Below are positions 1-5,704 of a DNA stretch of 5,729 nucleotides, piece after piece (positions within the stretch are counted from its first letter, which is position 1; every line of letters begins with the position of its first letter). The stretch covers positions 1-5,729 of the forward strand of contig JAEWKX010000147.1 of NCBI GenBank assembly GCA_023393575.1, in the 5' to 3' direction. Below the pieces are notes generated by a model, which ran no database searches, was not told where the DNA came from, and saw only the letters and a list, made by a program, of their open reading frames with translations. Source of the DNA: Pseudomonadota bacterium. Lineage in GTDB: Bacteria > Pseudomonadota > Alphaproteobacteria > Rhizobiales > Rhizobiaceae. The position numbers and the translations under genes are program-made.

Positions 1-323
1 GCCGGCAGATGCGCCGCGCCCCGGCGATCATGGATGTTGTCGCCGAGCGAGATCACCGTCTTCGGATCATAGCGGGCAATGACGGCGGCCAGGAGGTTGA
101 GCGTCGCAACCGTGTCGTAGGGCGGCAGCATCATGCCCCGGCGGGCAAAGGCGGCGCCCTTTTCCAGGTGCAGGCCCGAGACGACAAGGGTGCCGGTCTC
201 GGGCAGGTAGAGACCGCCCAGCGGATCGCAAACCGCCGTGACGCCATGAACCACGGTTTCCTCCGTGCCGGCAGCCTGGCCTGTCATCGTTGCTGTGCGG
301 GCGGCGAGCCCGAGGCGGTGCAT
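1..323 (-). CDS. pdeM: PdeM, ligase-associated metallophosphoesterase DNA endonuclease (5' part only)
   Basis: The frame read from 323 down to the window edge gives 108 codons of the N-terminal half of a calcineurin-like metallophosphoesterase. Family members are manganese-dependent single-strand DNA endonucleases encoded beside the Lhr-Core helicase and are thought to act in DNA repair. The recognisable block is LHLEKGAAFARRG (residues 51-63), followed by LPPYDT (66-71) and LGDNIHD (93-99), where Asp95 would bridge the two metals. Oddly, the first metal motif, normally D-x-H, reads Gly50-Leu-His52, so one metal ligand is absent. The downstream Asn and His ligands lie outside the window. An in-frame TGA lies just upstream, so the start is ATG 323, GTG 326 or, less likely, ATG 287. 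The only purine-rich upstream stretch, GGAAAG, is rather far away. It follows the helicase on the same strand after 190 bp. Family assignment is firm; activity is uncertain. Confidence 0.85.
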   Translation of the reverse strand, partial: MHRLGLAARTATMTGQAAGTEETVVHGVTAVCDPLGGLYLPETGTLVVSGLHLEKGAAFARRGMMLPPYDTVATLNLLAAVIARYDPKTVISLGDNIHDRRGAAHLP

Positions 324-356
324 CACTGTCGCTTTGTCTTTCCGTTCGTCTCAGGC

Positions 357-464
357 AAGGCACCGGCTGCCTTCGCCCCTCGTCCGCCTGCCGGCGCCTT
401 CTCCCCGTTCACGGGAGAAGGGCCCAAGCCGCCCACTCTCCGCTGCTCTCCGGCATCGAGCAGC
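357..464. repeat. Cluster of three palindromes in the helicase-pdeM gap
   Basis: The 190-bp gap between helicase and pdeM contains three hairpin-capable inverted repeats in a row. The first is AAGGCA/TGCCTT (357-362 and 368-373, 5-nt loop). The second is CCTTCTCCC/GGGAGAAGG (397-405 and 413-421, 7-nt loop). The third is GCTGCTC/GAGCAGC (442-448 and 458-464, 9-nt loop). The central palindrome and its CGTCCGCCTGCCGGCGCC flank resemble a dispersed intergenic repeat I recall from rhizobial genomes (RIME-like mosaic elements); that resemblance is from memory. None is followed by a T-run on the minus strand, so a standard intrinsic terminator is not supported. The transcript between helicase and pdeM should still be strongly structured. 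I see no gene in the gap. Confidence 0.5.
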
Positions 465-513
465 ACGTCCCTGCCTCGTTTCCGGGAGGCCGGGCCGAGG
501 GGCTGTTGCCGCC

Positions 514-3048
514 CTACCCCATCGCCTCCGCGATCAATTCCTCGGCCGCCTCCTGCAGCACCGCGTCCTGCGCCTCGCCCGGGACGCTTTCCCTGCCGAT
601 CTCCAGCATGATCGGCACGGCGAGCGGCGATACGCGGTCGAGGGCGCGGTGGGTGATATGGCCCTTGATTCGCGCCAGCATATCGCCAAGCCGGCCGATG
701 TCCAAAAGGCCCGATGCCGCATCCCGCCGCGTGGCTTCCAGCAGAATATGGTCCGGCTCGTGGCTTCGCAGGACGTCATAGATCAGATCGGTGGAGACCG
801 TTACCTGCCGCCCGGTCTTTTCCTTTCCGGGGTGGCGACGTTCGATCAAGCCGGAAATCACGGCGCAATTGCGGAAGGTGCGCTTCAGCATATAGCTCTC
901 GTCGAGCCAGGCCTCGAGATCGTCGCCCAGCATGTCCTCGTCGAAGAGGTCGGACAGGCCGAGGCGGCCGGCATCGATCATGCCGCCGAGATCGGAGAGC
1001 GCCCAGACGGCCAGCGAATAGTCGGTGGCGACGAAGCCGAGCGGGCGGGCGCCGGCGCGTTCCAGCCGGCGGGTGAGCAGCATACCGAGCGTCTGATGGG
1101 CAAGCCGTCCTTCGAAACAATAGGCGATCATGAAGAAGCGCTTTCCGCGGGGAAAGGTCTCGATCAGCAGTTCGTCCTTCTTCGGCAGCATGGAGCGGTC
1201 CTGCTGGATCTCCAGCCAGTCTCGGACCTGGTCGGGAAGCGCCTTCCATCGCTGCGGATCCGCCAGCATCGAGCGCACCTGGTCGGCAAGGTAGGTGGTG
1301 AGGGGAAACTTGCCGCCGGCATAAGCGGGGATCTTCGGGTCCATGGAAAAGGCATTGGAGACGAGGCACTCGTTCTCGCGGATGCCTTCGAAGCGCAACA
1401 CCTTGCCTGCGAAGAGGAAGGTGTCTCCCTGAACAAGCTGTTCGAGGAAGTACTCCTCCACCTTGCCGAGCGACAGCCCGCCACGACCGAGCGTTCCCTT
1501 GGCGTTGCGCTTCACCAGCCGGACGTTGAGCTCGGTCGCCTCCACAATGGTGCCGAGGTTCAGCCGGTATTGCTGGGCGACCTGCGGATTGGAGACGCGC
1601 CAGCGACCCTCCTTCGTCTTGCGGATCTTCGCGTAGCGTTCGTAGGAGCGCAGCGCGTATCCGCCGGTGGCGACGAAATCGACGGCACGCTCGAACATCT
1701 CCCAGGAGAGGCCGGCATAGGGCGAGGCGCCGGTGATCTCTTCGTAGAGTTCGAGAGGGTCGAAGGGTTCGGCGCAGGCCATGCCGAGGATATGCTGGGC
1801 GAGCACATCGAGGGCGCCCTCGCCCACCGGGGGCGTATCCTGGGCACCGAGATAGTTGGCATCGAGCGCCGCCTGGCACTCCATCACCTCGAAACGGTTG
1901 GCCGGCACGAGGATCGCCTTGGACGGCTCGTCCATGCGGTGATTGGAGCGGCCGATACGCTGGGCCAGCCGCGACGCGCCCTTCGGCGCCCCGACATGGA
2001 CGACCAGATCGACGTCGCCCCAGTCGATGCCCATGTCGAGCGTGGAGGTCGCGACCACCGCCCGCAGCCGGTTGGCGGCCATCGCCGCCTCCACCTTGCG
2101 GCGCTGGCCGGCGTCGAGGGAGCCGTGGTGCAGCGCGATCGGCAGGTTGTCGTCGTTGATCGTCCAGAGCTCCTGAAACAGGAGCTCTGCCTGGAAGCGC
2201 GTGTTGACGAAGATCAGCGTCGTCTTGTGCCGCTTGATCTCCTCGTAGACCTCGGGGATCGCATAGGTCGAGACGTGTCCCGACCACGGGATCCGCTTGT
2301 CGGTATCCAGGATGGTGATGTCGGGCGCCGCTCCACCCTGGACGTGCACGAGGCCGGCGGGCTGCGGCGGGTTTTCGCCCCCGGCTGCCGTTTGCGGCAC
2401 GAGCCACCGCTGCAGGTCCATCGGATCGGCGACGGTGGCCGACAGACCGATCGTCTGCAGGCTCGGTGCATGACGGCGCAGGCGCGCCAGCCCGAGCGAG
2501 AGCAGATGACCGCGCTTGGAGGTGACGAGCGAATGGAGCTCGTCCAGCACCACGTAGCGAAGATCCCTGAAGAAGCGCTCGGCCTCCCTGTTGGCGAGCA
2601 GCAGTGCAACCTGCTCCGGTGTCGTCAGGAGGATATCCGGCGGCGACAGCTTCTGGCGCTGGCGCTTGGCCTGCGGCGTATCGCCCGTGCGGTTCTCGAT
2701 GGTGACGGGAAGACCCATCTCCGTCACGGGCTTCATCAGGTTGCGCTCGATATCCACCGTCAGCGCCTTCAGGGGCGAGACGTAGAGCGTATGGATGCCG
2801 GTGAAGGCGGAGCCGGGCGGGATTCTGCCGCGGCGGGTAAGGTCCGTGAGCGACGGAAGGACGCCGGCAAGCGTCTTGCCGGCGCCGGTCGGCGCTATCA
2901 GCAGCATGTTCTCGCCGGCCTGGGCACGGGCGAGCAGTTCCAACTGGTGGGCGCGCGGCTGCCAGCCCTTCTCGGCGAACCATTCCAGGAACGGCCGGGG
3001 CATGAATGCGGCATCACGGCCGGCCGATTTGGGATCGATCAGGTCCAC
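514..3048 (-). CDS. Ligase-associated DNA damage response DEXH-box helicase (Lhr-Core type)
   Basis: An 844-residue superfamily 2 helicase of the Lhr-Core class, ATP-dependent and 3'-to-5' on DNA in characterised relatives. Visible motifs in order: Q-like motif PRAHQ (31-35), Walker A APTGAGKT (52-59, Lys58), DELH box (169-172), SAT (203-205), a motif IV region LIFVNTRF (278-285), motif V TLDMGIDW (336-343) and motif VI QRIGR (363-367). Residues from about 400 fit the winged-helix and DEAD/DEAH-associated C-terminal regions. Length is normal and no frameshift is seen, so the enzyme looks intact. The start is unclear: GTG 3048 is the longest option, ATG 3003 (Met16) is the alternative, and neither has a good ribosome binding site. 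It lies 51 bp after lapA and 190 bp before pdeM, its usual partner. The cluster's ATP-dependent DNA ligase and exonuclease are not next to it. A role in DNA repair is inferred from family and neighbour. Confidence 0.95.
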   Translation of the reverse strand: MDLIDPKSAGRDAAFMPRPFLEWFAEKGWQPRAHQLELLARAQAGENMLLIAPTGAGKTLAGVLPSLTDLTRRGRIPPGSAFTGIHTLYVSPLKALTVDIERNLMKPVTEMGLPVTIENRTGDTPQAKRQRQKLSPPDILLTTPEQVALLLANREAERFFRDLRYVVLDELHSLVTSKRGHLLSLGLARLRRHAPSLQTIGLSATVADPMDLQRWLVPQTAAGGENPPQPAGLVHVQGGAAPDITILDTDKRIPWSGHVSTYAIPEVYEEIKRHKTTLIFVNTRFQAELLFQELWTINDDNLPIALHHGSLDAGQRRKVEAAMAANRLRAVVATSTLDMGIDWGDVDLVVHVGAPKGASRLAQRIGRSNHRMDEPSKAILVPANRFEVMECQAALDANYLGAQDTPPVGEGALDVLAQHILGMACAEPFDPLELYEEITGASPYAGLSWEMFERAVDFVATGGYALRSYERYAKIRKTKEGRWRVSNPQVAQQYRLNLGTIVEATELNVRLVKRNAKGTLGRGGLSLGKVEEYFLEQLVQGDTFLFAGKVLRFEGIRENECLVSNAFSMDPKIPAYAGGKFPLTTYLADQVRSMLADPQRWKALPDQVRDWLEIQQDRSMLPKKDELLIETFPRGKRFFMIAYCFEGRLAHQTLGMLLTRRLERAGARPLGFVATDYSLAVWALSDLGGMIDAGRLGLSDLFDEDMLGDDLEAWLDESYMLKRTFRNCAVISGLIERRHPGKEKTGRQVTVSTDLIYDVLRSHEPDHILLEATRRDAASGLLDIGRLGDMLARIKGHITHRALDRVSPLAVPIMLEIGRESVPGEAQDAVLQEAAEELIAEAMG
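2165..2189. repeat. 11-bp perfect inverted repeat inside the helicase gene
   Basis: The arms CAGAGCTCCTG (2165-2175) and CAGGAGCTCTG (2179-2189) are exact reverse complements separated by only three bases. The repeat falls in the codons for residues A-E-L-L-F-Q-E-L-W (about 287-295), just after helicase motif IV. In mRNA or single-stranded DNA it could form a tight hairpin. It is longer than the other coding-region palindromes I noticed. Function, if any, is unknown. Confidence 0.7.
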
Positions 3049-3074
3049 GGCGTGAACATAAGCAAGCCGCAGTC

Positions 3075-3114
3075 AAAAAGAAGAGGCTTGGCTGGCGCCT
3101 CAGTTGCGCGCCAG
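3075..3114 (-). terminator. Possible intrinsic terminator overlapping the lapA stop codon
   Basis: On the minus strand the 3' end of lapA forms a perfect 7-bp stem, CTGGCGC/GCGCCAG (3114-3108 and 3098-3092), with a 9-nt loop that contains the lapA TGA stop. A pyrimidine-rich stretch ending in five T residues (3079-3075) follows, but about 12 nt below the stem, further than in a typical intrinsic terminator. A partial terminator or attenuator between lapA and the helicase is plausible; efficient termination is uncertain. Confidence 0.35.
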
Positions 3115-3450
3115 CGGCGTACCGGCGGGAACAACGGCGGTGGAATGGTTCTTCTTCTGCCTGTCGTCCTCATCGTGCCATCTGACGGCTTCCCGCGCCT
3201 CGATGCGGGCCTGCCTGCGGTATTTGCCCTGGGTCCACCAGGTCCCGAGCGAGCCGATGAGCATGCCGAGGAGGAGCGACAGCATCAGGAACAGGAAGAA
3301 GGGAGCGGTGAGGGACAGCACGCCGTCCTCCGGCCGGAAGGGGTTGAGGGCAAGCGTCACGCTCTGACGATTGGCGACCGACAGGATGACGAGAAGGATG
3401 CCGAGGGGCACCAGTATCACCAGGGTCAGGATCTTCTTCAGCCTCGTCAT
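3100..3450 (-). CDS. lapA: LapA-domain (DUF1049) inner-membrane protein
   Basis: A 116-residue protein with two hydrophobic segments, roughly residues 7-26 and 49-69. They are separated by the conserved-looking stretch SVANRQSVTLALNPF (24-38), and a hydrophilic, charged tail follows from about residue 75. This is the architecture of LapA, which in Escherichia coli works with LapB in controlling LPS synthesis through LpxC turnover by FtsH. Whether the alphaproteobacterial protein does the same is not shown here, and no lapB follows it. ATG 3450 is preceded by GGAGA a few bases upstream, which supports the start. It sits 105 bp after ihfB, matching the E. coli ihfB-lapA order, and its stop codon lies within a terminator-like hairpin. 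The family call is good; the precise function is inferred. Confidence 0.85.
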   Translation of the reverse strand: MTRLKKILTLVILVPLGILLVILSVANRQSVTLALNPFRPEDGVLSLTAPFFLFLMLSLLLGMLIGSLGTWWTQGKYRRQARIEAREAVRWHDEDDRQKKNHSTAVVPAGTPLARN

Positions 3451-3503
3451 GTCTCTCCGCCTCGTTCGTGCCCGATGGATATCCCGATCTCCGAAGGCAG
3501 AAT

Positions 3504-3521
3504 AGGCGCCTTGCGGCGCCT
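3504..3521 (-). other. Stem-loop with GCAA tetraloop between ihfB and lapA
   Basis: The 105-bp gap between ihfB and lapA carries a perfect 7-bp inverted repeat, AGGCGCC/GGCGCCT. On the transcribed minus strand it closes on the loop GCAA, a stable GNRA-type tetraloop. It is about 35 nt past the ihfB stop. The bases after it (ATTCTGCC) are not a T-run, so it is better read as a transcript-stabilising or processing hairpin, or a weak terminator, than as a standard intrinsic terminator. Nothing else is recognised in this gap apart from the lapA ribosome binding site. Confidence 0.5.
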
Positions 3522-3555
3522 TTCAAGAGCGTCTGCCGGAGCGCGGCTCAGCGCG

Positions 3556-3855
3556 TCAATCCGCCTCGTCGCCCATGCCGGGATTGAGGCGTTCGCGCAA
3601 TTCCTTGCCGGTCTTGAAGAAGGGAACCCACTTCTCCTCGACGAAGACGGATTCGCCGGTACGCGGATTGCGGCCCGAGCGAGAGGGACGGTTCTTGACG
3701 GAGAAGGCGCCGAAGCCGCGCAATTCGACGCGGTTACCGGCCGCCAGCGCGTCCGTAATCTCGTCGAGAACCGCATTGACGATGTTCTCGACATCGCGAT
3801 GGTAGAGGTGCGGATTGCGGGCCGCGACGATCTGCACCAGTTCGGACTTGATCAC
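3556..3855 (-). CDS. ihfB: Integration host factor subunit beta
   Basis: A 99-residue HU/IHF-family DNA-bending protein, close to the usual length for IHF beta. It begins with the typical [17 protein letters not shown] and carries the family signature GFGAF (48-52) followed by GRNPRTGE (61-68). Pro64 is the residue expected to intercalate into DNA. The N-terminal start and the acidic tail after residue 91 suggest the beta subunit rather than HU or IHF alpha. With IhfA, encoded elsewhere, it would form the heterodimer that bends DNA at promoters and recombination sites. The start is GTG 3855, supported by AGGGGG five bases upstream. The gene begins only 27 bp after sppA ends, so the two are probably co-transcribed, and lapA follows. 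No truncation or oddity is seen. Confidence 0.95.
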   Translation of the reverse strand: MIKSELVQIVAARNPHLYHRDVENIVNAVLDEITDALAAGNRVELRGFGAFSVKNRPSRSGRNPRTGESVFVEEKWVPFFKTGKELRERLNPGMGDEAD

Positions 3856-3882
3856 GTTTGCCCCCTGATAAAATTTAGCTTT

Positions 3883-4836
3883 TCACTCGCGGCCAACCTG
3901 CCAAACGGAGACCAGACCGTCAAGGAACAACTTCTCGCCGGCCCAGGAGCGGATCGATGCGGGGGCGATGAGATCGGCCAGTCCCGTCAGGCGTGCAAAT
4001 TCCGCCATGGCGCGGGCAAACCAGAGGGAGGAACCGTCGCCATCGTCCTTCCATTCGACCATGGGCAGATCCTCGCCGATGCCCTTGCCCGCAAGATAGG
4101 CCCGGATCTCGTCGTCGCCGCCGAGCGTATCGACGAGCCTGGCCTGCAGCGCCTGTCTTCCCGTGAAGATCGAACCGTCGGAGAGGCGCAGCGCCTCGTC
4201 GCGCGGAAGGTTGCGGCGCTCGGCCACCAGGTCCACGAACCAGTCGTAGCTGTCCATGATCATCGACCGGATCATCTCCCTCGCCTCCTCGCTCGGAGGA
4301 TGGAAGGGGGACGGCTCGGCCTTCAGCGGCGAGGACTTGATCTCCTCCAGGGAGACGCCGAGATTATCCATCATCTCGGCGATCTGCGGATATTGGAAGA
4401 TGACGCCGATCGATCCCGTGATCGAGCTTTCCCCGGCGACGATCGTATCGCCTGCGGTGGCGATCATGTAGCCGGCGGAAGCGGCCAGGGTGCGGATATC
4501 GGAGACCACCGGCTTCTTCTCGGCGACGGCCCGGATGGCCTTGAAGATCCGTTCGCCGCCATAGGTCGTTCCACCGGGCGAGGAGATCGAGACGACGAGC
4601 GCCTTGACGCTGTCGCTCTCCGCAATCCTGTCCAGCCGTTCCAGGAGCTCCGTATCATCCTGGATCATGCCGGATATCCTGACCTGCGCCACATGCGGCG
4701 CCGCGCGCCCACCCTCGCCGGCCCCCATGCGGTAGACGGAAAATCCGAGACCGATGACGACGAGAAGGGTGAGGACGCGCCAGAAGGCCAGCTTTCTTCT
4801 CAGCCGCCGGCGATCTGCAATTGCCGATTGATCCAT
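3883..4836 (-). CDS. sppA: Signal peptide peptidase SppA, short form (peptidase S49)
   Basis: A 317-residue inner-membrane serine peptidase that would cut signal peptides left in the membrane after protein export. A basic N-terminus is followed by one transmembrane segment at about residues 19-36, with the catalytic domain presumably periplasmic. The S49 features are visible: SSPGGT (85-90), the nucleophile Ser120 in LAASAGY, TGSIGV (140-145), and Lys172 in SPLKAEPSPF as the general base. The 52-residue Ser-to-Lys spacing equals that recalled for Bacillus subtilis SppA (Ser147, Lys199), which supports an active Ser-Lys dyad. Length matches the single-domain form, not the double-length E. coli protein. 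ATG 4836 has AGGAAAG ending four bases upstream. It heads the minus-strand series, 27 bp before ihfB, and diverges from lptC across a 189-bp region. Confidence 0.95.
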   Translation of the reverse strand: MDQSAIADRRRLRRKLAFWRVLTLLVVIGLGFSVYRMGAGEGGRAAPHVAQVRISGMIQDDTELLERLDRIAESDSVKALVVSISSPGGTTYGGERIFKAIRAVAEKKPVVSDIRTLAASAGYMIATAGDTIVAGESSITGSIGVIFQYPQIAEMMDNLGVSLEEIKSSPLKAEPSPFHPPSEEAREMIRSMIMDSYDWFVDLVAERRNLPRDEALRLSDGSIFTGRQALQARLVDTLGGDDEIRAYLAGKGIGEDLPMVEWKDDGDGSSLWFARAMAEFARLTGLADLIAPASIRSWAGEKLFLDGLVSVWQVGRE

Positions 4837-4916
4837 TGAACTTTCCTGTTGCCGATGCGGGCGTACGCGGATCGCACCTTGCGCGCACCGCTATCACGAA
4901 TTTATGTTGGCTGTTA

Positions 4917-4946
4917 TTGTTTGTTGATACATAAAAACCATATTGC
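4917..4946 (+). promoter_or_regulatory. Candidate sigma-70 promoter for lptC
   Basis: TTGTTT (4917-4922) and TATTGC (4941-4946) are separated by 18 bp and sit about 80 bp upstream of the lptC start, in the AT-rich core. Each box matches the consensus only partly. The predicted leader would be roughly 70 nt and include the hairpin at 4965-4984. This is the best plus-strand candidate seen, but it remains a guess without transcript data. Confidence 0.3.
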
Positions 4947-4964
4947 GACGGAATACGGAAGCCG

Positions 4965-4984
4965 CTCCGCCCGCCATTGCGGAG
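4965..4984 (+). other. Small stem-loop in the presumed lptC leader
   Basis: CTCCGC (4965-4970) and GCGGAG (4979-4984) can pair over an 8-nt loop. An alternative pairing, GCTCC with GGAGC at 4984-4988, overlaps it. The structure is about 40 nt upstream of the lptC start, so it does not directly cover the start codon. It may be incidental in GC-rich DNA. Confidence 0.25.
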
Positions 4985-5025
4985 GAGCATGCGCCCGTGG
5001 GGCGAACAGGGAACAGAACCAGCTT

Positions 5026-5694
5026 ATGCTGCAGAGGATGCTCAAGGCGCCGATGCCTGTCCGGGAAGGGCCGGCGAACGGGAATGCGTACCAGGCTGCG
5101 CTGGTCCATTCGGCACGCGTGCGCAAGCTCCGCGTGTGGCTTCCCCTCGGCGCGGCCGTCGTGTCGCTGGCTTTCATCGGGGTCTCGGTAATCCGTGCCT
5201 ACCTGCCCGAAAATCTCGTCATCGAGAATGCCCGGATCGAGAACGGCAAGATCGTCATGGAACGCCCCGCCATCGCCGGGCGCAACGACGATGGGATCAG
5301 CTACTCGATGACGGCCGTCCGCGCGCTGCAGGACATCGCCGATCCGAACATGATAACGCTCGAGAACGTGAAGGCCGCCGTTCCGCTGAACGAGGATACC
5401 ATCGCACGCGGCGTGGCCAAGGAGGGCATCTTCGACCGCGGGACCGACCGCATGGAGATGACCGCGCCGTTCGACGTCAACCTCAGCAACGGAACATCCG
5501 CCAGGTTCCAGTCCGCCCGCATGGACGGCGTCGGCGGCACGCTGGAAACGAACGATCCGATCTCCATCACGACGGGACAAGCGTCGATTGTTGCACAGTC
5601 ACTCAAGATAACCGATAAGGGTCGAACCATCACATTCGCGGGACAGGTTCGGGTCAACATCGAAGCCGCCGCCATCCGCAACCGAGGCAGTTAG
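5026..5694 (+). CDS. lptC: LptC, LPS export periplasmic-side anchor protein
   Basis: A 222-residue protein with a short cytoplasmic N-terminus, one transmembrane segment at about residues 37-58 and a periplasmic beta-strand-rich domain. It fits the LptC family, the bitopic inner-membrane partner of the LptB2FG transporter that passes LPS to LptA. The Ala-Arg-Val-Arg segment before the membrane helix and the following YLPENLVIENARI resemble rhizobial LptC proteins as recalled. The start is ambiguous. ATG 5026 is chosen because it retains the whole N-terminus, but it lacks a clear ribosome binding site. ATG 5053 (213 residues) has AAGG at a better spacing, while ATG 5038 is too close to AGAGG. 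The frame stays open upstream to 4849, but that part looks non-coding. A probable lptA begins 10 bp after the stop, as in the usual lptC-lptA-lptB order. Nothing is missing or broken. Confidence 0.85.
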   Translation: MLQRMLKAPMPVREGPANGNAYQAALVHSARVRKLRVWLPLGAAVVSLAFIGVSVIRAYLPENLVIENARIENGKIVMERPAIAGRNDDGISYSMTAVRALQDIADPNMITLENVKAAVPLNEDTIARGVAKEGIFDRGTDRMEMTAPFDVNLSNGTSARFQSARMDGVGGTLETNDPISITTGQASIVAQSLKITDKGRTITFAGQVRVNIEAAAIRNRGS

Positions 5695-5704
5695 AGCCGG
5701 CACC

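Larger units (their letters stand above)
4837..5025. promoter_or_regulatory. Divergent sppA/lptC control region with AT-rich core
   Basis: This 189-bp stretch between the divergent sppA and lptC starts has no plausible gene. Its centre (about 4896-4945) is markedly AT-rich in an otherwise GC-rich window, which fits a region holding promoters in both directions. The sppA side ends with that gene's ribosome binding site. I could not identify a convincing minus-strand -35/-10 pair. The plus-strand candidate and a leader hairpin are listed separately. Confidence 0.6.

Noticed and set aside
2862..2884. 10-bp inverted repeat (CGCCGGCAAG/CTTGCCGGCG) over the Walker A codons of the helicase.
   Set aside because: It follows from preferred GC-rich codons for Gly-Ala-Gly-Lys-Thr-Leu-Ala-Gly, so the protein sequence and codon bias explain it.
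3049..3080. TTGACT on the minus strand, ahead of the helicase start, as a possible -35 box.
   Set aside because: No -10-like sequence lies at a suitable distance; TATGTT is only 10 bp away.
4356..4381. 9-bp inverted repeat (CGCCGAGAT/ATCTCGGCG) inside sppA.
   Set aside because: Palindromes of this size with an 8-nt loop are expected by chance in GC-rich coding DNA, and nothing nearby suggests a function.
265..4839. A stop-free plus-strand frame of about 4.6 kb, antisense to the helicase, lapA, ihfB and sppA.
   Set aside because: All four minus-strand genes share one codon register, so this frame reads the reverse complement of their codons. Stops could arise only from TTA, CTA or TCA codons, which are rare in GC-rich genomes. 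The predicted protein resembles nothing I recognise, while the minus-strand frames carry clear family motifs.
4849..5025. N-terminal extension of lptC to ATG 4849.
   Set aside because: The extra 59 residues are Cys-, Arg- and His-rich and unlike LptC proteins. The stretch also covers the AT-rich promoter core and would begin 12 bp from the divergent sppA start.
4894..5580. A 228-codon minus-strand open frame overlapping lptC.
   Set aside because: It is antisense to a well-supported LptC frame with a membrane helix, and its product has no recognisable family features.
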